DNA of 64,000 bases from Tubulanus polymorphus (lineage: Eukaryota; Nemertea; Palaeonemertea; Tubulaniformes; Tubulanidae): the NCBI RefSeq assembly GCF_964204645.1, contig NC_134028.1, positions 11,947,001 through 12,011,000 on the forward strand. Direction: 5' to 3'. Below are positions 20,343 to 31,183 of the stretch, piece by piece. The translations under genes and the position numbers were made by a program. Under the pieces are notes generated by a model, which was not told the origin of the DNA, searched no databases, and saw nothing but the letters and a program-made list of their open reading frames with translations. Each line of letters opens with the position of its first letter. Position 1 is the stretch's first letter.

Positions 20343-22545
20343 ATAGGCCTTAGACCAATCTGTCTGACTGTTACGCATACGCTTACGCATATACATAGGT
20401 CTACATAGGCTATACTAGTAGCCTCTACTAGGTTAAAGCTAAGTTCACTGTAAAGGAGGAATCAGATTTATTAAAATGCATGTAGTGTGACTAACTGGTT
20501 CTGACTTGCAATGATCAATCACAATTAGGCCACACAAAGAAATACCCTAGTTTCTCATCAGATTTTTTTCTGGAAAGTGACGAAGGCGGGCGAATTTTAT
20601 TTTTATTACTTTTTTTAAATAAAAAAGTTGAAATAAAAAGCTCAACCTGACATTTATAGAACAGACGCAGGAGGGAACTTTTTTATATAAAATCAGGCTC
20701 CATCGACTCATTTAATCGAAACTGAAACAATCATTTTTGCTATTTTCACGCTTCCTTGAAATGAAGTAAAAGGAAACGAACCTGGCGCTGTTTTTGTCAT
20801 CGTAAATGTGGATGACCAGTACGTGGAGGATGAGCATATAAACGCCAGCAGAAAAAACCACTGCCGTATGCTATAAAGCTATGCGGGCGAGTGGGGTTTA
20901 ATTTTTATAAAAAAAGACGATTGATGCTTTGCCGAGGCGGGCGAGCGCATTTGTGTTTTTAATTTTTATTAGGGACTTTTTGACGTTGGCGGCATTTGAC
21001 TTTCTTGAGAAACGAGGGTATTTCTTTGTATGGTCTTATCAACGATATTTTATTGGCATAAGTAAAGATTTTTCGAAAATTTTGTTTGAGCCGACAGCTT
21101 TATAAACCGGACTTTTCATTTGAGTTTTTTCATCATTAATGAAACTGGTATTTCATTAATTCCTAATGACTTAAGTTACTGCGGAGCCATAGAAAGATCT
21201 TTTTTTTCGTTCAAAAGACCTTTCGCTCGAAAAGTTTTTTCGTCGGAATAAATATTTTTTCGATCGAACCAAGTTGTATTCGTTGTTCGAACAACCTTTT
21301 TTTGTCCAAATGAAAGGTTTTTTGTTCAGACAATTGTTCAATCGGACAGAAACGTTCCCATTCGGACAAAATTTTCTTGTCGGAACATTAAGTTTTTTGT
21401 TCGAAGAAGTATGTAAAAAGTTTTTCGTCCGACCATAAAGTATTAAGTAAATGTATATTGTTAAATCGAACACAATTGTTTTCAACATTCGTTTGAACGA
21501 AGTTGGTTCCGCTCAACAACAATTTTGTCGGTACAAAAAGTTTTCATTTCAACAATAACATAGCTGTCTATTCAAACAAAGTTTTTTGGTCAGAACGAAG
21601 AAAAGTTTTCGTTCGAAAGAAAAGCGTATTGTTCAATGAAACAGAATTGTTTTTATTCGAATAAGATTTTCTTCGGAACATTATGTTTTTTGTTCGAACA
21701 GATATATTGTTCGAAGCGTTTTTCGTTCCAAAGAGCAAACTTTTGAACTAGATAGTCTTTGTTAAAATAAGTAATCTTAATTCCAACAAAATAATATTCT
21801 CATTTGAACACAAAGGTATAATCTGAACCTGGGTTTTCTTTGTATCCAATATCCATATCATGCCTTTCAGCCCAACTTTCTGACCATGAACAGAACACTG
21901 CTTGTTTAGATAGTTTTGGAAATATACTCTGTCCAGCTCATTTTTGATTACTCTGTATATCATCTATCAGGATAGTGAAGAGAAGACGACTTAGGATACT
22001 ACCTAGTGTGACTCCACTAGTTAGACCGATTTATTCCAAGATGAGTTCCTTTGATTTCAGCCACCTGTTTTTGTTCAGAGAAATCTGCTGAACCATTTAA
22101 ACGACCCATCATTGATACCGTTTCCAAATTGCTTGTTTAGTAATCGCTGATGTTGTACCTTATCAAATGCTTTTTTGAAATACATAAATACTTATAGGCC
22201 TAACAGTCGATTTTCCAGAGTCAAATAACTATCTGGTCCAGTCATCCATGGTTTCAAAGTAGGCCTAATTGACTGTTTGTCGACCGTCCTTATATAATAC
22301 CGTGTTGACGGTTGAACAGGAATCTAAATTCCCTTCATTTTCATGGCATGGTTTGGCTGCATCGCGCACACGCGATCGTGGTCGACACATTATCCAGACA
22401 AGATCAAGAATACGAACAAGGATGTGCAGAAAAGCCGTTATTGCTGTACAGCTATATTTAAAATTAAAATTCTTATACATAACACTATTTGATTGAGAAT
22501 TTATAATATTTAATTGTGCGTCAGATATAATATAAATATGCATTT
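20343..22545. other. Foreign insertion in the Polinton
   Basis: Base composition and motifs change at both edges. Inside are a degenerate repeat of TTTTTTGTTCGAA-like phrases with shifting spacing (21190-21740) and a short LINE RT piece (21975-22200). The rest (20343-21180, 22260-22545) shows nothing I recognise. Confidence 0.5.
21975..22200 (-). pseudogene. LINE reverse transcriptase scrap
   Basis: The minus strand reads VFMYFKKAFDKVQHQRLL (about 22135-22193), the conserved block with the D of the RT palm domain, followed by FGNGINDGSFKWFSRFL. Stops and shifts follow. It is a short relic, nested in the insertion within the Polinton. Confidence 0.65.
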
Positions 22546-22555
22546 ATAATTTAAA

Positions 22556-23720
22556 CCTCCTTTTTTCTTTTTCATAAATAATTGTTTGAATACCATCGTT
22601 TGTATTTTGTAATTTCTTCCCAGAACCAAGTTATCCTCTGTCGTTCTAAAATCTAATCATAATGCATATTTATTGCCAGTATAATAATCAATTTGATTAA
22701 TATTACAATCTTCAGTTAATTTATTTTTTTCATTCATAAAATGTTTTTTTAATTTCTACCCATTGATCTATAATTCTCATTCCTTGGCAAAATATTTCAT
22801 TTGCTATACCTTCAATTGTTATTTCTACTTTTGATATTTCAGGATTATAATAATTATCAACTTTTATTGCACCATTAGAATATGTTGCAATGGTAGAAAA
22901 TATTAATATACCTTTAACAGATCTTCTTGGGATATTCTCATTAAATTTCATCATTTGCATTAATAGTTACAGTTTTAAATTTATCAATATAATCATATAA
23001 TAATGAAAATCCTTGATTGTATTTAGTTTGAATTGTGTTAGCAATATTTTCATCAGTTACTGTATCATATTCCAAACATATATTCAATAATTTATAACCC
23101 ATATCTTTAACAACGCTAGATAATACAATTTCATTAACAGGAGCAAATGTTATTTCGAATATAATATCTTCTTGTATTGCATATTTATATAAAGGCGCAT
23201 TATTATTTATCAATTCAAAGTCTAACGGAATTTTATATTTGCTTCCATAAATCTCGTTTATTAAATTATCTACGTCCTTAGTTACCACTGCATTATTAGC
23301 TTCAGATCATAATTTATTTTGGTTTTCTGATTGGATGCCTTGAAATATCATATTATTTCTATTTTCTTTTGTTAACCATAAATCTTTATAATGCGTAAAT
23401 GAATTATAATCATCTAATGAAAAAACGGCTTCTGGTCCAATCTTTATAATTGATTTTTTAATTAAATATCTTCCAACATTATCTACTACATAATTATTAT
23501 TATTACCAGTTACTTTTATATCAGCTGATAAATGAATGCTATTTGGAACATAAAAAGTATTTTGTGTTAATCGAAGAATTCTAACATTATAAAGTTTCAA
23601 TTATAAAGTTTCATCAGGATTAATATTAGAAGGATTATGAGTAATTATATGATGAGATCTTTCTGCTTTAATTGCATTAGATATTCTAGAATTCTTAGAA
23701 GGATTTATTTAACTCCCACT
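22556..23720 (-). pseudogene. Polinton major-capsid-like gene, broken
   Basis: Three consecutive minus-strand pieces read KLYNVRILRLTQNTFYVPN (from about 23600), IYGSKYKIPLDFELINN (23240-23190) and NENIPRRSVKGILIF (22944-22900), then run on to about 22560. The phrases and their order resemble the double-jelly-roll major capsid protein of Polintons and adintoviruses as I remember them. Breaks: TAA at 23601-23603, TGA at 23304-23306 and a one-base shift near 22945. The assignment rests on motif memory; a structure-based search would settle it. Confidence 0.55.
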
Positions 23721-23821
23721 CATTTATTTAAGAAAAAAAATTAATTATTTGTTTTTTATCATGTTTCCTAATCCGAAATAATAGCAAAAATAAAAATAAA
23801 ATAATATGTTCAGCAGCAATG

Positions 23822-24710
23822 TTAATAATATTTCCAGCAGATTTTAAAACAAAACATTCCCATAGATATTTTGCTAATTCTTTTATAATCATCTTTAACT
23901 TTATCTTGTATAGAATTATGACTTGTGGGTTTATCCGGTTTATTGGGAGTAGGTGTAGATTTTAATGAATTTGATATAGGTAAACCTATTGTTGTAAATA
24001 TCATAGTTACAGCTGTTAGAATTGAAAAAATTGTGATACCTTCTAACTTAAAATAATAATTCTATTCTATCTTTCAATGATATTTCAGAATTTAGTTTTA
24101 TCAACAAATCTTTAAAAATAACTTTAAATCTATTAATATTATAATCATGTGATTTGAATAATAATTTAATTTATTCTTTCTGTAATTCTAAATTATATTT
24201 TAAATCTGATTGTTTCAAATAATTCATTAACTTTTGTTTAAATACTCTTTTATTTTGATTTATTTCTGTGTCGGTAACATTTTCTATTTCATTACTATTA
24301 CTTATTCTTTTAATTCTAGATGGTTCTAAATTACTCAAAGTTGATTCTGCTAATATTTCATTTTGATTTCTTTAAGTGATATTAATATAATTATCATCTT
24401 TCAAATGATAATAATATTTACCATCTGAAAATTTTAATTCTCTAACTAAATATCTGGCACCTCTATCATTTATATTATATCCAGATTTTTCAAATATAGG
24501 TTTGAAATGATAAATATATTCATTATATTCTAAATTTTGTTTTACTGAATCTGGATTATCATTCTCAGGATTTATTCTCGATTTAGTTCTTCTATGAAAC
24601 TCGTCTGTTGATGGAACTTTAGAACCACTATCTGCTAAATTAGAATTATATGCTGTTTCATCATCATTATCAATGTTAGTTTAATCAAAATCAGGTGGTT
24701 GTTCATCAGT

Positions 24711-24711
<1 letters not shown>
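23822..24711 (-). pseudogene. Polinton accessory gene with C-terminal membrane segment
   Basis: One minus-strand frame runs from 24711 to 24048 (over 200 codons) broken only by TAA at 24681, 24372 and 24171 (lowest coordinate of each). It is polar and charged (ARYLVRELKFSDGKYYYHL). After a one-base shift it continues with a hydrophobic segment, ITIFSILTAVTMIFTTIGL (about 24030-23975), then a polar tail. The N-terminal part was cut off by the insertion at 24712-27565; just past the insertion lies ATG GGA AAT, a possible start. Function unknown; a minor virion or membrane protein is possible. Confidence 0.5.
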
Positions 24712-24746
<35 letters not shown>

Positions 24747-25650
24747 TTATTTACTTATAAAGCGCATTTCTATAAAACATAATCATTGCACTTCACATTA
24801 TCAAAACTTATAAGACGGAAGCAGATTAAAACACTAATTGTACAGGTTTCTAAAATAAAAAGTTTTTAAACGTGATTTAAAACATGAGACAGTTGGACTT
24901 TCACGAATTTCCTGTGGGAAGACATTCCATAAAGTTGGTGCCATGAAAGTAAAAGCTTTACGTCCAGCAACACGACTGTTATTAAGTTTAACTAAAATTG
25001 TTGGGTCATTGCTAGATCTAAGAGGTCGACTTGGAACATACCGAGTTAAAAGACTCTGCAAGTACACTGGAGCAGTACCATTAAGACATTTATTGACAAT
25101 TAATAACATTTTAAAATTTACTCTATCTAAAATGGGCAGCCAGTGCAAATCACGTAAAATAGGAGTAATATGGTCATTTTTTCTAGCCCTAGCAATTAGG
25201 CGGGCAGCATTATTCATTACAAGTTGCAGTTTTTTAAAATTAGACGCAGATGTACCAGCCAACAGAGAGTTTGCATAGTCTAGCCTGGAAACCACTTAAG
25301 AGTTGACAGCATTTTTACACGATTGGTCATCCAGAAGGTGACGAATTTTGCTAATGCAATAAAGATGATAATTTGCTTTGCAGCACACATTATTGATATG
25401 ATCTGACATGTCCTGGTCAACACAACACCCCTAGATTATTAATTACTTTACTAGGTAGGATCTCATCATCATCAATTTGCAAAACAATATCACTCGGTTA
25501 TTTCTTGTGAGCTTGAGGGGACGCCAGTACAGCAAAGTCAGTTTTATCACCATTAGCCTTAAGTTTATTCACAGAGCTTCATACACTTGCTCGATGTTGT
25601 TGGGATTAACAACCTTATACAACTGGTCGTCATCAGCATATATATGAATT
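24712..25650 (-). pseudogene. LINE (CR1/L2-like) 3' half with microsatellite tail
   Basis: Minus-strand reading: catalytic YADDDQLYK (25605-25635), a decayed stretch, then an intact 153-residue frame 25295-24834 with SRLDYANSLLAG, ARLIARARKNDHITP, LHWLP and APTLWNVFP, the usual RT C-terminal region of CR1/L2 elements. The 3' untranslated end finishes GCGCTTTATAAG then an ATT microsatellite (24712-24745), the typical tail. The upstream RT is replaced by the minisatellite at 25651. Confidence 0.85.
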
Positions 25651-26460
25651 GAATAATGAATTGTCCTGGGCGACAAAACCAAAATATTGAATTGTTGCGG
25701 GCGACAAAACCAAAAAAAAAATTGTCGCGGGCGACAAAAACAAAGTATAAAACCAAAATAATGAATTGTCGCGGGCGTCAAAACCAAAAACAAGAATTGT
25801 CGCGGGCGACAAAACCAAAATAATGAATTGTCGCTGGCGATAAAACCAAAGTAATGAATTGTCGAGGGCGATAAAACCAAAATATTGAATTGTCGCGGGC
25901 GACAAAACCAAACTAATGAATTGTCGCGGGCGACAAAACCAAAAAAAGAATTGTCGGGGCGACAAAACCAAAATAATGAATTGTCGCGGGCGACAAAACC
26001 AAAATGGTGAATTGTCCAGGCGACAAAACCAAAATGGTGAATTGTCGCGGGCGACAAAAGCAAAATAATGAATTGTCGCGGGCAATAAAACTAAAATAAT
26101 GAATTGTCTCGGGCGACAAAACCAAAATAATGAATTGTCGCGGGCGATAAAACCAAAATAATGAATTATCGCGGACGATAAAACCAAAATATTGAATTGT
26201 CGCGGGCGATAAAACCAAAATATTGAATTGACGCGGGCGACAAAACCAAAAAAGAAAATTGTTGCGGGCGACAAAAACAAAATATAAAACCAAAATAATG
26301 AATTGTCGCGGGTGACAAAACCAAAAAGAAGAATTGTCGCGGGCGACAAAACCAAAATAATGCATTGTCGCTGGCGATAAAACCTAAGTAATGAATTGTC
26401 GTGGGTGATAAAACCAAAATAATGAATTGTCGCGGGCGACAAAATCAAAATCATTGTTTT
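25651..26460. repeat. Minisatellite, about 31-bp unit, 25 copies
   Basis: About 25 copies of a unit around TTGTCGCGGGCGACAA plus AACCAAAATAATGAA. The core is a perfect inverted repeat (TTGTCGC, GG, GCGACAA), so each unit can fold into a hairpin. Units differ by single-base changes (ctggcgat, gagggcgat, ggcaat). A distinctive variant, CAAAGTATAAAACC at 25741 and CAAAATATAAAACC at 26278, recurs 537 bp apart with its neighbours, showing a higher-order duplication. The unit lacks stops in the minus-strand frames, which creates long meaningless open frames. Confidence 0.95.
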
Positions 26461-27533
26461 CTCGCGTTATTTTAGTTATGTCGTTTTGTCGTAATGTCGC
26501 CCTCATTTGCATATTCGTGTTTTGTTATCTTATCCGCCACCATACTAAAGCTTTAAGGTTGCGTAAAACTCGATAAACACTTCAAGCGACACAGCGAACG
26601 ATCTCCTTTCCCCCACAGCGAACGCTTACTCCGAATGTCAAGTGTGAGTCCAGCATACGGATAGGAGTGTGTTTTATACTTGTATTTAGTAAATACCTTG
26701 TGGATTTGACAATGATCGGTATGTACTGTAGGAAATATAGAGTATTGATGGTATTGATATGGAGGCCCGCGGCCGAATAAAGTAATATATTCTTTAATTT
26801 TGATACCTTGTCGACATAACAGCTTTTCTCCGCTATAATCTCTTCGGCGTGTTTAGTTTAGGCCTACGACTCCCCGGTACACTTATGATTAATCTTAGTA
26901 AAAACACGGTAAATTTGGTAAAGAAAAATAGGTATTGCTAAATTAACTGCTTGACGCCCGCAGCCAAATCACTGGTAGTAATAAATTAATTTGTACTCGA
27001 TTTGATTCTCAGAATGAGGAGAAACTCGCAGCTGATTCCCGGAACGACGATGTAGTGACACACGTCGATTTGTCGATGTTTACGGCTCGACAGTGCTTTT
27101 AAAATCTAAAGTAGTAAATTTCCTGTGTATTGGTATTATAATTTGATGAGGAAAATGGGTTATTGTTAAAATTAGTTTTTAAAAACCGCGACAGAATGTG
27201 CAATCTTTGGGTAATAAATTTGTTAATTTATGCTTGAATTGATAATCGATGTGACAAGAAACGTGCGGTAGATTTCGGAAAGACGACTTAGAAAAACATG
27301 TCGGCTCTTTGAATGGGGCTCAATTTTCGATGTTTACGGCCCGACAGTGCTTTTGTAACGTTGATTCTTCAAAATTCGCACGGAGTATTTGTAGATCGAA
27401 CTGAGCTGAATGATATCAGACGGATTGTATCGGCAACAGCGGTAATGTAAAAAAGCCTATGTACTTTTGACAAAAAATGTGTGGAAAAAAAAAATAATAA
27501 TAATAATAATAATAAGAAACACGCGAATCTCAA
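26461..27533. other. Rest of the insertion, with a dispersed repeat
   Basis: No coding region is recognised. 27066-27415 matches 36996-37336 in reverse orientation. Inside it a phrase CGATGTTTACGGCTCGACAG (27073) recurs as CGATGTTTACGGCCCGACAG (27329). A short AAT microsatellite lies at 27487-27513. The block ends at the hairpin at 27534. Confidence 0.6.
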
Positions 27534-27565
27534 TAGGGTTTTCTGTGATGTAACAGAAAACCCTA
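27534..27565. mobile_element. Terminal hairpin of the insertion, second copy
   Basis: TAGGGTTTTCTGT (27534-27546) and ACAGAAAACCCTA (27553-27565) form a perfect 13-bp stem with a 6-base loop, followed by AT. Polinton coding-type sequence resumes immediately after it. It matches the hairpin at 11843-11869, which also ends an insertion. It may be the 3' end of a Helitron-like element. Confidence 0.6.
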
Positions 27566-28424
27566 ATTATATTTCCCATTTTTTCACATTAAATCATCAG
27601 AAATAATTAATAAATAAGGACCAATACAATAATTTAATCTTTTTAATGACATTTATCTAAATAATTTTAATATCTTACTATATTTTCTGGAATCGATCTA
27701 TTTTTATCATTATGAATAGAATCTTCAAATAAAACTTAAAATTGTTTCTGCGCATCGAATGAGGTATTATCATTTCCAACTATTGGTGATCTTGTTTCAA
27801 CTTGTGATCCTAACATAATAATCAAATATATTCTTATAGATTGATTAATTCTTTGTATTCCACGCTTGGAAAAACTTTCACTTTTTTCTAAATTAAAATT
27901 AATCCAACCATTATTATTATCAATTTTATAGTTATGATAAGTTCTAACTCTATGCATATAATCAATTCTTTTTATTTCAAACTGTTCACCAACACCATGG
28001 AATTTACCATGTGCTCTAAAATCGGAATTAGTATTTATATTAAATTCATTACATATTTTGTAAAACTTAGATGATTTTTATTATCCAATTCTTTAAAATA
28101 TTACGATCCAGATAAAGGACATTCTAATTCATTTAATAAAATTCTAATTTGAAAATACGTGTGAAATCTAGATATTGCCTGAATTGATTTTAAATCAGAA
28201 TAATTCAAATTTTTATCTAAGTTATTAAGATGATTGTTCCAACTAATACCACATCCTGTTGCTACACAATAAACAGCAAAATTTAATTGATTCTGCCAAT
28301 ATTTCATATTAGATTTTATTTTATATATATTATATTCATCCCAGGTAAAAGTAACTTCATATGTATTAAATATATTTTCCATTTTAGAAATAAATAAATT
28401 GCCAATGGGCAAAGTGTGGTTCAC
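27566..28424 (-). pseudogene. Polinton capsid- or virion-type gene, broken
   Basis: Minus-strand pieces 28424-28101 (NQLNFAVYCVATGCGISW, then AISRFHTYFQIRILLNE and LECPLSGS) and 27957-27736 (RIYLIIMLGSQVETRSPI) follow each other with a gap and a frame change. The ATGCGISW phrase and the RFHTYFQIRI block recur, as I recall, in virion-type proteins of Polinton-like elements of cnidarians and other invertebrates. TAA codons in the continuing frame lie at 27736, 27667, 27643 and 27634 (lowest coordinate of each). The 5' part is cut by the repeat at 28391. Exact role unsure. Confidence 0.5.
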
Positions 28425-29245
28425 CTTGAAAGCTAGAGGTTGTTTGGGGTAAGGGCATTGCTTGAAAAATCTTTTTAATTCGTGACTTCAAAGTTCTACA
28501 AGTTTAAATATTACATATTATCTTTCTTAAAGGATTATTTTGTAGTCAAATAAGACCAAAGTTATACATTTGTTTATGGTCCACATCCAAAATTTCGTAG
28601 GGTATAGGTAGGCGCGACATGGAAACTATTTTATATTTTCAAAGAAACATATTTCATAATATGAAAAAATATTCAAATAAAATTCATATGATGTCACATA
28701 TCAGAGGGTGGCTGAATGTATGGCCGCGGAAGCTAAAATACTGGTGCAGTAAGAAATTGGCGTATGAGATCGTTTTATATCCTGGAATTTACCACTAAAA
28801 TATTCAGACCTCGACCTATACCTATAGTTTGCTGCTTAGTATTTTCAGGTCACAAGAAATAACAATTTATTACAAATTCTATCAAACAGAAAACAGCACT
28901 CATCTTCTGCTGGTGAAAAGTCAAACGCGCTAGCAAGCAGCGTTACAGTATCACTATAGTAGTGTATACTGCACGCGCGTGTGTTTGTGTTTGTGGAGGC
29001 CTTGTGTAAGTGAATGTTCGCTTATACTTCAATGCCAATCAAATCAATCTCCGGGTATTAAAATAAAACAATACCTTTGGCGGATAATAATTACATTCTC
29101 ACCAGCAATGAGCATTTGAAATTTGCACGTATACGGCACCTAGTCCAATGAAACGTTCGCCATTCTATGGCTTTCCCATAATTATTTTAGTAGCGCCGGA
29201 ATTCCCCGTATATCCCAAAACAGCCAATCACATTCGCTTGTAGCA
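28391..29245 (+). repeat. Dispersed repeat family, copy B (inserted in the Polinton)
   Basis: Nearly identical to 6738-7605, from TTGCCAATGGGCAA (one change from the palindrome of copy A) to the same end at CGCTTGTAG. It interrupts a Polinton gene, so the insertion is younger than the Polinton. The high similarity between copies suggests recent activity. Confidence 0.85.
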
Positions 29246-29570
29246 AAAAAATTACTATCTTCAAAATATTTAGTTATCTTATTTATAATTATTTCAACAT
29301 TTATTTCATTACTACTTTTATGATTTTAGATAATATATTTTTAATATCATCGATAATTCCATCTTCATTTAATTCATAATATTCGAAAGATGTTTTAATT
29401 AAATCAATTACTTTTTCTAAATTATAATTTACTTCATTAATCATTGATGCATTATTTATTTATTTACTTTTAATATCAGTTATTACATCATTTAGTTTAA
29501 TTCTCATTTCTTTACCATGTTTAAAATCAAACCCAAAACATATACTTGGTCAAACTGTTATATTCATATT
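29246..29570 (-). pseudogene. Polinton gene fragment
   Basis: The minus strand reads FGFDFKHGKEMRIKLNDVI and VNYNLEKVIDLIKTSFEYY with TAA and TGA interruptions. It is the 5' portion of the gene continued at 28424, on the other side of the repeat insertion, or a separate small gene. No known domain. Confidence 0.45.
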
Positions 29571-30350
29571 TATTATTATAAAAAAGTTATTAATTATTCT
29601 CTACATCTTACAACTAATTCATATATCACAGGAAAGTTATTCAAATCAATTAAAGATCCATTATGATTTCTAATTTCTAACCTAATTATTAAATTGTGAA
29701 ATACAAGGCTTAAAATCACACTCAGATAAATTATAATTTATTTGCGTTCCAAATTGTTTAACATTCTTTAATGGTAAAATATTTAATATACTAGAATTAC
29801 ATGTTATATGTTAAGTTGCCTCGAATGTTTTCGTTGGGTCAATTAAATTGCAATAAAAATAAATTTGTGTGACAGGCATTATATTTGATCTACCTTCTAC
29901 GTTTCCTGTAACTATATCTGGTTTAATTCCTAACAATTTAGCCATTGGTTTTTTATAATAAAAGAATGTTCATTTTCGTCATCTAACTTCATTTCTATTC
30001 TATTGTTGCTATAACTTTTCATAAATTAAAAATTTATCATCACTTCTAATTTTCACCCGTGCTCTTCTATTAATTTCTTGCCCTAATGCTTCTAAATTAT
30101 ATAATCCTGGTCTTAGATATAAAGTTACCCATTGGGTTTATTTCTAATAAAAATTAAAAAAGAATTATCTTCAATAGTTTTATTCGATATATTGTAAAAT
30201 GAGTTACATAAACTAATATTTACTAATTTTAAATCAACGCAATTTTTAAATCCTCTATCCAATTGTATTTGTAAATTATGTGATTTATAATTTGTAAGTT
30301 TTCTAGAATCAACATATATTCTATATTCTTTTAATTTATCTTGCATTTAA
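29571..30350 (-). pseudogene. Polinton minor-capsid-like gene, broken
   Basis: It starts ATG at 30346 and reads YRIYVDSRKLTNYKSHNLQ, LKLVNISLCNSFYNI, then RPGLYNLEALGQEINRRARV (about 30095-30040) and AKLLGIKPDIVTGNV (about 29950-29900), with frame changes near 30125, 29990 and 29650 and a TAA near 29815. The arrangement resembles the penton or minor capsid gene of Polintons, by memory only. The start is supported by the first ATG after a clear stop and by spacing from the upstream gene. Confidence 0.5.
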
Positions 30351-30359
30351 TTTACATAT

Positions 30360-30713
30360 TTGTTTATTCGAAATCTATATCATGGGGCCCTTTTTCATTC
30401 TTACCTTTGTGTATGAAATAGAAATCACCTGAATATAATTCTTCAATGTCTTTCTTCACTTGATAATCTATGAAATCTATGTGGTAAATATGTCTTGAAT
30501 TTATATTTATTTCCTTTTTATCCTTCATATTCTAAGTGAATAACTAATTTATTACCATATCTATTAGTAATTTTTTCAATAGTTCTAATTAAATATTTCT
30601 TATGTTATGTTAATTCTGTTAACTTTTTACATCTATAATCTACTGATTTGACATTTGTAGTATCTTTAATTCTATTTAAGAATTCACTGTGTATTTGTTT
30701 ACTCTCCATTTAT
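30360..30713 (-). pseudogene. Small Polinton-associated protein, broken
   Basis: It begins ATG GAG AGT at 30713 and reads LNRIKDTTNVKSVDY, NRYGNKLVIHLEYEG and KTYLPHRFHRLSSEE. TAA codons at 30605-30607 and 30518-30520 lie in one frame, and a frame change follows. Small proteins with a ...LPxRF... phrase occur beside Polinton genes in other invertebrates; their role is unknown to me. This would be the first gene of the minus-strand block. Confidence 0.5.
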
Positions 30714-30762
30714 TATTATACATATGTTTTATTAAAATTGATTTTCATACATATGATATTCA

Positions 30763-30890
30763 AAGTCTTGTTTCAGATCAAAGGTTGAAAGGTTGAGTGA
30801 GTAAAAAAAATAAATAAATTCGAGCGTGTGAGAATTCATTTTTATTTTTCATGAGCTCGACCTTTCGACCTTTGATCTGAAACAAGACTT
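30763..30890. repeat. 35-bp inverted repeat (hairpin)
   Basis: Arms 30763-30797 and 30856-30890 are inverted copies (AAGTCTTGTTTCAGATC ... GATCTGAAACAAGACTT) with two differences that would both be G-U pairs in RNA. The loop is 58 bases. It lies 50 bases outside the first Polinton gene, so it may mark the element edge. Confidence 0.7.
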
Positions 30891-30919
30891 ATTTAATTAC
30901 TTATAGTTAATGGATGTAT

Positions 30920-31070
30920 GATTATATCAGAAGCGGCAGGCATAAATAGAAATGATAAGTAATTTGGATTTGTCGGTCAAATGACGGATGGATACACGAT
31001 GCGGAAGTCTGATATAAATGTAAGACCCTGACATGGGAATGCTGGTGGAATGACGAAGCTATCTACGATC
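30920..31070. repeat. Dispersed repeat, inverted relative at 38330-38495
   Basis: ATGATTATATCAGAAGCGG and ACACGATGCGGAAGTCTGAT recur on the opposite strand at 38330-38495 with moderate divergence. Non-coding. Confidence 0.65.
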
Positions 31071-31183
31071 TTTCCTTATTAAACGCGGTAAGATTTCTTT
31101 CTGTTTTAAAATATGCATTATTGTTTTGTACGTAGTAAGTAGTACATTGGGTTTTTGGTCATTTGTAGTTGTCGGCCTACATA

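Larger units (their letters stand above)
18713..30720. mobile_element. Decayed Polinton (Maverick) with nested insertions
   Basis: An AT-rich block holds integrase and packaging ATPase on the plus strand, converging on a set of minus-strand genes that look like capsid and accessory genes. That gene set is diagnostic of Polintons, self-synthesising DNA transposons related to animal adintoviruses. Later insertions break it at about 20343-22545, 24712-27565 and 28391-29245, leaving roughly 6 to 7 kb of its own DNA. No protein-primed DNA polymerase or cysteine protease was recognised and no long terminal inverted repeats are seen, so both ends appear lost. All genes are broken. Confidence 0.8.

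Noticed and set aside
18788-24683. A true ciliate-type code in the Polinton
   Set aside because: Frame shifts, a TGA in the capsid-like gene and a deletion in the ATPase show a dead copy, and the surrounding host gene uses the normal code. Kept only as a question in the findings.
25569-26454. Long minus-strand open frames (up to 273 codons) as a repetitive protein
   Set aside because: Overlapping minus-strand frames are open because the repeat unit has no stop in them. There is no start context or homology, and the frames run into LINE RT sequence.
25651-26460. A CRISPR-like array (palindromic repeats at regular spacing)
   Set aside because: There are no unique spacers; the whole 31-bp unit repeats, and the context is animal DNA inside a LINE. 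It is a minisatellite.
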